From assembly GCA_015060225.1 (NCBI GenBank), contig SUYX01000001.1, forward strand, positions 62,001-126,000: DNA of 64,000 nucleotides. The letters run 5' to 3'. Under the pieces are notes generated by a model. That model saw nothing but the letters and a program-made list of their open reading frames with translations, was not told the origin of the DNA and made no database searches. The first letter of the stretch is position 1, and each line of letters opens with the position of its first letter. Source of the DNA: Bacteroidales bacterium (GTDB lineage: Bacteria; Bacteroidota; Bacteroidia; Bacteroidales; UBA932). Of the stretch, positions 51,869 through 59,831 are shown piece by piece. Position numbers and translations under genes: made by a program.

Positions 51869-54532
51869 ATGAAACACTTTATAATATCTGTTGTTTTTTC
51901 CCTGTTCATGTTGGGACAAGTCCAGCAGGGGTATTCACAGGCAAAGGTCCACAGGAATATAGGATTGGATTCACTTATGGTGCTTCTTCAGAAAGAGAGC
52001 GGACAGAAGATATATTATCAGAGTGACGCCTCGGCAAAGAATCTTACCTTTACTGTAAACGAAGGGGATCCTTCATATACAGGGCAGATAAAGGAAGACC
52101 TGGCAGACAATGGTTACACAATCCTTTCTCTAAAGGGGTATATATTTGTCCTTAAAGGTGCTGGCCTGGCGCAGGAGCTTCCTTGGGATTATTTTTCGGC
52201 GGCCGCTAAGCGGGAGAAGCAGCCTGTTGCACAGGATTATATAGATGCATTGGCAGAAAGTGCAAATGTAGCAACATCACAGAACAAGACCTATCAGATA
52301 GGTGATAAGGGAAATGTGAGTGCCTCGGGGAAGGCTTATATGAGCGGCTATGTGAGGGATGCGGTTACGGGAGAACCTGTAGTGGGCGTTTCACTGGTAG
52401 ACAATGTTACCAAATCTTATGCCCAGTCAGATGCACACGGCTTCTACAAGATACTGTTGCCTGTGGGAAAAACCGTGCTGGATGTGGGCGGCTATTCTCT
52501 TGAGGATACAAAAGTGCATCTGCAGGTGTACGGTGAGGGTACATTGGATGTAGTGGTAAAGGAAAAGGTGTTTGCTTTGTCGGGAGTGGTTGTCTCTGCT
52601 GAGAATACAAATAAGGTAAGGGCAAACCATATGGGTATAGAGAAGGTGAGGATGGACAGGGTAAAGAATGTCCCTATGGTGTTTGGAGAGTCTGATGTGG
52701 TAAAGATTATCCTCACCCTGCCCGGCGTTAAATCTGTGGGTGAGGCTTCCAGTGGTTTCAATGTGAGGGGTGGTGCCACAGACCAGAACCTTGTCCTGTT
52801 CAATGGAGGTACCGTGTATAACCCGTCCCACCTTTTTGGAGTGTTTTCGGGTTTTAATCCCGATATCGTCAGCGACATTGAACTGTACAAGAGTTCTGTT
52901 CCGGTGGAGTACGGAGGAAGAATCTCTTCTGTACTGGATGTGAACAGCAGGGAAGGAAACAACAAGAAGATTACAGGCTCTCTTGGTATAGGGCTCCTTA
53001 CAGCCAAAGGACATGTGGAGGGACCGGTGGGCAGCAAGACCACATTTATAGCGGGGGCGAGGGCAACATACTCGGACTGGCTTCTTTCATTGCTCCCTGA
53101 GGAGAGTGAATATAACGACGGTGCGGCATCATTCTATGATCTTACGGCGGGCATTACACATAAGTTCAATGCCAACAATTCCATACATGTAAACGGATAT
53201 TATTCGGTTGATGATTTCAGTTTCAGTGCGGATACCCTGTACAAATACAGGAATGCAAATGCCTCATTAAAATGGAAGAGCAATTTTGGAGACAAGACAT
53301 CAATGGAACTCACTGCCGGTTATGACCATTACGATTATGCCACTATAGACAAGTTCAGCCCGTTGAAGGCGTATGAGATGTCATTCAGGATAGAGCAGAT
53401 GTATGGCAAGCTCAGGTTCAAGTCTCTTTTGAGTGAGAAGCATACCATCACATACGGTGCCGATATCGTGTCGTTTGATCTTCTTCCGGGAAGCTATCTC
53501 CCTTATGGGGATGCCTCCCTGGTGGTTCCGGATATCATCCCAAATGAGACTGGCATAGAGGGGGCTGCGTATTTGAGTGACAGTTGGAGCATATCGGAGA
53601 AGTTGTCATTGGATTTTGGCGTGAGGTATTCCATGTTCAATTCAGACAAGTTCTACAGTGGACCCGAGTTCAGGTTGTCGGGAAGAGCAATGTTGTCTGA
53701 CAAAGTATCATTCAAGGTGGGGGTAAATACAATGCAGCAATATATCCATATGTTGTCAAACTCAATATCGGTTTCCCCTACAGACATATGGAAATTGAGC
53801 GACAGGAACATAAAGCCGCAGAAGGGTTGGCAGGTTGCAGGAGGATTCTATGCCTCACTGTTCAACAACAAGGTTGAGGCCTCAATTGAGGGATATTATA
53901 AAGAGATGGACAATTACCTCGATTACAAGAGCGGTGCAGTAATTATAATGAACAGGAACATTGCGGAGGATGTGATAAATACCCAGGGAAGGGCCTATGG
54001 AGCGGAGCTGATGCTCAAGAAATCTGTAGGAAAGCTCAACGGATGGCTCTCTTATACCTATTCCAAGACACAATTGAGGGAGAAGGATGAGAGGGGAGTG
54101 AACGCAATTAACGGAGGAAGATGGTACGATGCCTCGTATGACAAGCCGCACGATGCAAAACTGGTTGCCAACTACAAGTTTACCCATAGGGTGAGCATAT
54201 CGGCCAATGCAGATTATTCTACAGGGCGCCCTATAACGGTGCCTATAGCAAAGTATGAGTATGGTGGGGGATACAGGTTGTATTACTCAGACAGGAACTC
54301 ATTCAGGATTCCCGATTATATGAGGATAGATGCGGCTCTGAATATAGAGCCTACCCACAAGTTGGGGGCATTTACCCATTTCTCCTTCTCTATAGGTGTT
54401 TATAATGTTACCGGAAGGAAAAATGTCTATTCTGTCTACTTTGACACTGATGCGGCCGGTCAGATAAAGGGACACCAGCTCTGTATTTTTGGAGCACCTA
54501 TCCCGTATGTCAACTTCAATTTCAAATTTTAG
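51869..54532 (+). CDS. Cassette 3 gene b: STN-type TonB-dependent receptor
   Basis: An 887-residue paralogue of the other two receptors. Signal peptide MKHFIISVVFSLFMLGQVQQ..., STN domain (NIGLDSLMVLLQKESGQKIY), carboxypeptidase-like domain (AYMSGYVRDAVTGEPVVGVS), plug (LPGVKSVGEASSGFNVRGG) and barrel ending YVNFNFKF. The ATG at 51869 gives the best signal peptide; an in-frame TTG at 51857 overlaps gene a. Confidence 0.9.
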   Translation: MKHFIISVVFSLFMLGQVQQGYSQAKVHRNIGLDSLMVLLQKESGQKIYYQSDASAKNLTFTVNEGDPSYTGQIKEDLADNGYTILSLKGYIFVLKGAGLAQELPWDYFSAAAKREKQPVAQDYIDALAESANVATSQNKTYQIGDKGNVSASGKAYMSGYVRDAVTGEPVVGVSLVDNVTKSYAQSDAHGFYKILLPVGKTVLDVGGYSLEDTKVHLQVYGEGTLDVVVKEKVFALSGVVVSAENTNKVRANHMGIEKVRMDRVKNVPMVFGESDVVKIILTLPGVKSVGEASSGFNVRGGATDQNLVLFNGGTVYNPSHLFGVFSGFNPDIVSDIELYKSSVPVEYGGRISSVLDVNSREGNNKKITGSLGIGLLTAKGHVEGPVGSKTTFIAGARATYSDWLLSLLPEESEYNDGAASFYDLTAGITHKFNANNSIHVNGYYSVDDFSFSADTLYKYRNANASLKWKSNFGDKTSMELTAGYDHYDYATIDKFSPLKAYEMSFRIEQMYGKLRFKSLLSEKHTITYGADIVSFDLLPGSYLPYGDASLVVPDIIPNETGIEGAAYLSDSWSISEKLSLDFGVRYSMFNSDKFYSGPEFRLSGRAMLSDKVSFKVGVNTMQQYIHMLSNSISVSPTDIWKLSDRNIKPQKGWQVAGGFYASLFNNKVEASIEGYYKEMDNYLDYKSGAVIIMNRNIAEDVINTQGRAYGAELMLKKSVGKLNGWLSYTYSKTQLREKDERGVNAINGGRWYDASYDKPHDAKLVANYKFTHRVSISANADYSTGRPITVPIAKYEYGGGYRLYYSDRNSFRIPDYMRIDAALNIEPTHKLGAFTHFSFSIGVYNVTGRKNVYSVYFDTDAAGQIKGHQLCIFGAPIPYVNFNFKF

Positions 54533-54544
54533 CAGAGGGAGGAT

Positions 54545-55759
54545 ATGGCAATGGAAAACAGATATTTGAAAATTATGATTTGTTCCCTGATTGCATTGGC
54601 AATGGGAAGCTGTGTATATGATTTTACTCCCGACAGTGATGACCTGCAGGGGCTTGATAAACCTCTTCTTGTAATTGAGGGGGATATTATAGCCGGAGGA
54701 ACTACCCTTGTAAAACTTGGTTCCAGCAAAGCGGTGCTTAATGGGATTGTAAACGAAAAGATAGATTATGTAGGGACAACAGTGTGGGTTGAGAGCGAGG
54801 AGGGACAGATATGGAATGGCCGTGCCATGGATGATGTGCTTTCATCCCAAATTGTCAATGACAAATTTGAAATTGATACCAGGGAGTTGCCTATGGATGG
54901 CAGATACAGGCTGTGTGTTTCTGTCCCTGGCAGAGGTGAATACCGTTCTGCTTTCAAGCCGGTTGCCATTTCACCGGAGATAGACAGTGTGTCGTACAGC
55001 TTTACGGAGGACAGGAATGGGGTTCAGTTTGAAGTCTCAACACATAATGATTCTGCTGAGCCTTTATATTGCAGATGGTCTTTTGAAGAGGATTGGGAGA
55101 GCAATGCCGGGCTGATCCCATACTTGAGGGCCAAACTGGACAAGGAGACAAGCAAAATTACATTTGATGAGCTGACAGAAGAGGAGAGGAGAGCGATGAC
55201 AAGATGTTTCAGCAAAAGCATTTCAAAGGATATATATATTGAAGGGACCGACAAGCTTTCCAAGAACATAATCAGCAGGGCGAGGCTTAATGTGGTAGCC
55301 GGAACCGACAGAAGAATCTCATCATTATATTCACTCACTGTTACCCAAACTGCAATGGATAAGGAGGCATTCAAATATTGGGAGGGGATAAAGGCCAGCA
55401 TAAGCGGTACAGGAGGCCTTTTTGCCCCAATGCCAAACGAAGTGAGGGGTAACATAAAGTGTGATACTTATCCCGACGAAACCGTACTTGGGTACATAAA
55501 TGTATCTACTGCCACAACCCAAAGGAAGATGGTTTATGCAATAGAGCTGCAGCTCTTCAGGAGAACCTGTTTTGAGACAATGTATCCCGATTCATTGTGG
55601 CTGGACCTGTTCAATTCCGGTGAGCTCCCCATAAGGTATGAATACGGTGAAAAAGGCAATATTGTGGCGAATCAGGTTTATTGGGCCAGTGCCGAGTGTG
55701 CCGATTGCCGTACATACTCAAACAGTACAAGACCTGACTGGTGGCCGGAGGGGAGATGA
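54545..55759 (+). CDS. Cassette 3 gene c: DUF4249 lipoprotein
   Basis: A 404-residue lipoprotein with the lipobox in LALAMGSCVYDFTP. LLVIEGDIIAGGTTLVKL, IDTRELPMDGRYRLCVSVP and the final C..CRTYSNSTRPDWWP match the family; the ending differs slightly from the KPxFWP of the others. It follows gene b by 12 nt. Confidence 0.85.
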   Translation: MAMENRYLKIMICSLIALAMGSCVYDFTPDSDDLQGLDKPLLVIEGDIIAGGTTLVKLGSSKAVLNGIVNEKIDYVGTTVWVESEEGQIWNGRAMDDVLSSQIVNDKFEIDTRELPMDGRYRLCVSVPGRGEYRSAFKPVAISPEIDSVSYSFTEDRNGVQFEVSTHNDSAEPLYCRWSFEEDWESNAGLIPYLRAKLDKETSKITFDELTEEERRAMTRCFSKSISKDIYIEGTDKLSKNIISRARLNVVAGTDRRISSLYSLTVTQTAMDKEAFKYWEGIKASISGTGGLFAPMPNEVRGNIKCDTYPDETVLGYINVSTATTQRKMVYAIELQLFRRTCFETMYPDSLWLDLFNSGELPIRYEYGEKGNIVANQVYWASAECADCRTYSNSTRPDWWPEGR

Positions 55760-55779
55760 TGTATAATATTGGAACAACG

Positions 55780-57441
55780 ATGATGATGAAAAGATATATT
55801 CATATTTTGGTTGCATTGGGTGCTGTATTCTGCACTTTTGGGGCAAATGCCCAGGAACGGGTTTACGTTTCAACGGACAAGGAGTGTTACATAGCCGGCG
55901 AGCCCATATGGTTTTCCGTTTACTGCATGGCAGATGACAAGGGGGGCTTCAGTTCTGTGAGCAAGGTTGCGTATCTTGAACTCCACACTTCAGGAGGGGT
56001 GTTTTCTACGGTAAAAGTGGCCCTTAAGGAGGGGCGCGGATGCGGAAGGATGCTTATACCTCTAACTGTCCCTACAGGAAACTGTTCCATTGTGTCATAC
56101 ACCGGGCTGGATGGGGGCAACTCAACAGAAGCTTTTGCAGGTAAGATTATTACAATATTCAATACCCTTTCAAGTGCAAAAGTCCCAGAAGGGGTTGAGA
56201 TTGTACCGTCTGACCTCCCTGTAAAGGGGGATGGTGTGCCGCAGGTGGGGAGCAATGTATTCAGTGTGGATGTGCAGAAGGATGATACAGGTATTGAGGG
56301 GGCGTTTCCTGTAAGCATAAGGAATCTTTCGGACAAAGGGATCAGGTTCTCAGTATCCATTTATCACAATGATGAATTGAATTCTCTTGTAGGTGAATGG
56401 GGATACAATAATACCTCACTCCTGGAGAGGAGAGGCGGTTTCAGCAGGAGCGGGAGGATTGATTATGCCGGAGAGGTAATAAAGGCAAAGATTACTGGCC
56501 GGGACAATGCTGCAGAACAGATGGACGGGAAGCTTGTATATATGTCTGCAATGGGAAATACAGATGACATATATGTTGCTTCTGCAAATGGAAATGGGGT
56601 GGTAACATTCTATACAAACAACATTTACGGGACAAGGGATCTTGTATTTGAAGTGGTGGGGGATACATCAAAAGCATATGATGTGGAGATTCTCAAACCG
56701 GACCATATTCACAAGAGTGTCCCTGTGCCGGTATTGAAAATATCTCCAAAAATGAGGGAGGCCCTTCTGCAACGCAGCACAGATATGCAGATTGCGAGGC
56801 GCTTTGAGGCGGATACATTGTTCAATCTGATGGAAATGCGGGAGACCTCATTTATAGGGAATGTGCAGCCCCACATATATAACCTGGATGATTATACAAG
56901 ATTTCCTGTAATGGAGGAGGTTATTAGGGAATATGTGAAGGATTTGAGAGTAAGGAAAGAGGGTGGGGAGACAGTGTTGAGAATATTGTGGGATACCAGG
57001 GCCAAGGCTCTTGTATTGTTGGACGGGGTGCCCGTACTTGACCACTCGGCAGTTGTAGGGATGGATCCGCTTCTTGTAAGGCAGATTGCAGTTTATCCGC
57101 GCAGGTATGTGCTGAACAATCTGGTGTATGACGGAATTGTGAAGTTCAATACATACAAGAACGATATGGGGGGGATAAAACTGGGCAGGAATGTATCCAT
57201 TGAGACCCACAAGGGGGTTGAATATCCACTTGCATTCCTCGGTGACGGAGTACTGGGAAAAGAGAACTATCCAAATTTCAACAGCACAATATACTGGAAC
57301 CCTACAGCTGAGATTGGGGCAGGAGAAACTTTTGGGTTCTATTGTGCAAAACCGCAATATAAAGGGGCGTTCAGGATGGTTATAGAGGGGATTGATTCCC
57401 AAGGGAAAGAGGTCTTCTTTACCACAACATTCAATTTGTAG
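55780..57441 (+). CDS. Cassette 3 gene d: MG2-like protein with plug-like C-terminus
   Basis: A 553-residue paralogue of the other d-proteins: signal peptide MMMKRYIHILVALGAVFC..., [57 protein letters not shown] and LLVRQIAVYPRRY. The last residues (KEVFFTTTFNL) differ from the AVVSIE end of cassettes 1 and 2. An ATG at 55756 overlapping the gene c stop (ATGA) is an alternative start. Confidence 0.75.
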   Translation: MMMKRYIHILVALGAVFCTFGANAQERVYVSTDKECYIAGEPIWFSVYCMADDKGGFSSVSKVAYLELHTSGGVFSTVKVALKEGRGCGRMLIPLTVPTGNCSIVSYTGLDGGNSTEAFAGKIITIFNTLSSAKVPEGVEIVPSDLPVKGDGVPQVGSNVFSVDVQKDDTGIEGAFPVSIRNLSDKGIRFSVSIYHNDELNSLVGEWGYNNTSLLERRGGFSRSGRIDYAGEVIKAKITGRDNAAEQMDGKLVYMSAMGNTDDIYVASANGNGVVTFYTNNIYGTRDLVFEVVGDTSKAYDVEILKPDHIHKSVPVPVLKISPKMREALLQRSTDMQIARRFEADTLFNLMEMRETSFIGNVQPHIYNLDDYTRFPVMEEVIREYVKDLRVRKEGGETVLRILWDTRAKALVLLDGVPVLDHSAVVGMDPLLVRQIAVYPRRYVLNNLVYDGIVKFNTYKNDMGGIKLGRNVSIETHKGVEYPLAFLGDGVLGKENYPNFNSTIYWNPTAEIGAGETFGFYCAKPQYKGAFRMVIEGIDSQGKEVFFTTTFNL

Positions 57442-57447
57442 CAGAGT

Positions 57448-58446
57448 ATGAAATCCATCCTTGGAATAGGCAATGCCGTTACCGATATCGTTTGTGACAT
57501 TCCCGACAATTCATTTCTTGCCCGGATGCAGCTTTCTCCCGGTGGAATGACCCACATAGATGGGGAAAGAGCTGGCCGTATTGCAAGTATGCTGGATGGA
57601 ATCCGGACAATTTCCATACCGGGAGGCTCGTCTGCAAATACTGTTGCAGCAGCATCGCTTTTGGGAATGAGGTGCGGATTTGTAGGGAAGGTAGGACATG
57701 ATCCAATGGGTGATGAGTATCTGTACGATTTGAAACAGAACGGTGTCTTTCCGCATCTTTACAGGGGAAATCTTCCGAGTGCCGGGTCCATGGCATTTGT
57801 GTCGGGAGCTGATGGGGAAAGGACGGTTGCAACATATCTTGGAGCGGCATTGGAGTTGGGGGTGGAGGAGATTGTCCCGGAACTCTTTGACAATTATAAT
57901 TTCCTTCATATAGAGGGGTATCTGTTGCAGTGCAATGGAGTTGTGGAAAAGGCAATGGAGATTGCCACGGAGAGAGGGATGACAATCTCGTTTGATCTGG
58001 GCAGCTGTAATATGGTGGAGAAATACGCCCCGTTGCTGCACCGTCTTGTAAATGAGTATGTGGATATTCTATTCGCAAATGAGGCAGAAGCGCTCTCCTT
58101 TACGGGGAAGGGGGGGGAGGCTGCCTCCAAAGCCATATCGGGAATGGGGCATGGAAAAACAGCTGTTGTGAAACTGGGTGAAGAAGGGTCGGTTGTCTGC
58201 CGCGGAGAGGAGCTTTACAGGATAGAGGCGGTAGCTGCAAATGTTGTGGATACAATTGGAGCGGGGGATGCTTATGCCGCAGGATTCCTGTGCGCACACT
58301 CACTGGGAGCCCCTCTGCACATATGTGGCAGGGCAGGAGCAATACTGGCATCTCATGTGGTTTCTGCAGTTGGTCCAAAAATTGGCAAATCTAGACGGGA
58401 AGAAGTTAAAAAGGCGTTAGGGGATTATTTGGAAATTAAAGATTAG
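57448..58446 (+). CDS. PfkB-family sugar/nucleoside kinase (adenosine-kinase-like)
   Basis: A 332-residue ribokinase-fold kinase. It begins ILGIGNAVTDIVCDIP and has the GGSSANTVAAASLLG motif near residue 52. The PfkB signature 2 with catalytic Asp is DTIGAGDAYAAGF (about 268-280). The N-terminal motif and the acidic FDLGSCNMVE region are closest to the adenosine-kinase-like subgroup common in Bacteroidota. The exact substrate cannot be read from sequence. It lies only 6 nt after cassette 3 and may share its transcript. Confidence 0.87.
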   Translation: MKSILGIGNAVTDIVCDIPDNSFLARMQLSPGGMTHIDGERAGRIASMLDGIRTISIPGGSSANTVAAASLLGMRCGFVGKVGHDPMGDEYLYDLKQNGVFPHLYRGNLPSAGSMAFVSGADGERTVATYLGAALELGVEEIVPELFDNYNFLHIEGYLLQCNGVVEKAMEIATERGMTISFDLGSCNMVEKYAPLLHRLVNEYVDILFANEAEALSFTGKGGEAASKAISGMGHGKTAVVKLGEEGSVVCRGEELYRIEAVAANVVDTIGAGDAYAAGFLCAHSLGAPLHICGRAGAILASHVVSAVGPKIGKSRREEVKKALGDYLEIKD

Positions 58447-58459
58447 TATTTTTGCCGCC

Positions 58460-59257
58460 ATGTTTAGAGCGGCAAAATTTTTATTTATACTTCTGTTGGC
58501 AGTTTCCTGCGATGCAGTGGACATTCATCCTTATGATTGCAGAATAAGGGGAGAAAGGGATATCAACGCCACCAATATCGGAAAGATTACGGAATACCTC
58601 AACTGCAAGAAAGAATTCAGGTTTGCCTTTATAAGTGATACCCAAAGGTGGTATGATGAAACTGAAGATGCTGTAAAGGCCATCAATGGGAGAGGGGTTG
58701 ATTTTGTAATCCACGGAGGCGACCTTACCGATTTTGGAGCTACAAAAGAGTTCCTGTGGCAACGGGATATCCTTTCCCGTCTGGATGTTCCGTGGATAGC
58801 ACTCATAGGAAACCATGATTGCCTGGGCTCGGGTGAGCAGGCATTTGAGGCTATTTTTGGGGAACTAAACTTCAGTTTCAAGGCAGGAAATGTACTGTTT
58901 GTGTGCCTTAATACAAATGCTCTGGAGTATGACTACAATACTCCGGTTCCCGATTTCTCATATATGTCAGAGCTGTTGGACAATATTCCGGAAGGGGTTG
59001 AGAAGACGGTATTTGTAATGCATGCCAGACCATATGCAAGTGGATTCAACAATAATGTTGCCCATATATTTGACCGCTATACAAGGGAATTTCCGGGGGT
59101 GCAGTTTTATCTCTTTGGTCATGAGCACAAGATGATGGAGAAGGATCTGTTCAATACAGGGCTTACATATTACGGGGTTTCCAATATAGAAAAAAGGAAG
59201 TATTATCTGTTTACCATAAAAGAGGAGGGTTTTGAGTATGAGGTTGTGGAGTTTTAG
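58460..59257 (+). CDS. Metallophosphoesterase lipoprotein
   Basis: A 265-residue protein with a lipobox (LLAVSC, Cys17). Calcineurin-type metal-site motifs appear in order: ISDTQ (about residue 60), GGDLTDFG, IGNHDCLG, VMHARPYASG and LFGHEHKM. The DxQ in place of DxH in the first motif is seen in part of the family. It is probably a periplasmic or surface phosphodiesterase/phosphatase. It follows the kinase gene by 13 nt. Confidence 0.87.
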   Translation: MFRAAKFLFILLLAVSCDAVDIHPYDCRIRGERDINATNIGKITEYLNCKKEFRFAFISDTQRWYDETEDAVKAINGRGVDFVIHGGDLTDFGATKEFLWQRDILSRLDVPWIALIGNHDCLGSGEQAFEAIFGELNFSFKAGNVLFVCLNTNALEYDYNTPVPDFSYMSELLDNIPEGVEKTVFVMHARPYASGFNNNVAHIFDRYTREFPGVQFYLFGHEHKMMEKDLFNTGLTYYGVSNIEKRKYYLFTIKEEGFEYEVVEF

Positions 59258-59831
59258 TGTGCTGGTGCTCATTGTGTCACTTCTGTTCCCAGATACCGTA
59301 CATGGGCAATGGAAACTCAAACCCTCTATAGGAATATTGCAGGTGGCAGGAAACATGGGGCTTGTCTCTGCCGGGTTCGGATGGGATTATGGCCGTAAAA
59401 ACCAATGGGAAACAACTCTACTGTACGGATATATACCAAAACATGAGGGGAAGAGGGGGTATGCTACCTTTACATTGAAACAGACATATATCCCATGGAG
59501 CAACCACTTGAATGATAATGTGACTTTTGAGCCGCTCACTTGCGGGATGTATTTGAATTCAATACTGAGCAGGGATTTTTGGGTAAGGGAACCCGATAAA
59601 TACCCCAAAGGGTATTATGGGTTCTCCACCAAGATAAGGTTCAATATATTTATAGGAGAGAGCATAAGTTTCTATCCCACATCCGCTGAGGAATATGTAA
59701 TAAAGGGGGGCTCCCTTTTCTGGGAGTTTGGAGCAACCGACATCTACATCATAAGCAAGGCTACAAACAGGTATCTCAAGTTCTGGGACATTTTTGGCCT
59801 TTCGTTCGGACTCAAGCTGAGGTTCTGTTAG
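59238..59831 (+). CDS. Small outer-membrane barrel-like protein, unknown
   Basis: A 197-residue protein with a signal peptide (MRLWSFSVLVLIVSLLFPDT) and alternating aromatic/glycine strands ([32 protein letters not shown]), consistent with a small beta barrel. I do not recognise the family. It overlaps the metallophosphoesterase by 20 nt and ends in a 4-bp convergent stop overlap (TTAG) with uvrA. Confidence 0.6.
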   Translation: MRLWSFSVLVLIVSLLFPDTVHGQWKLKPSIGILQVAGNMGLVSAGFGWDYGRKNQWETTLLYGYIPKHEGKRGYATFTLKQTYIPWSNHLNDNVTFEPLTCGMYLNSILSRDFWVREPDKYPKGYYGFSTKIRFNIFIGESISFYPTSAEEYVIKGGSLFWEFGATDIYIISKATNRYLKFWDIFGLSFGLKLRFC

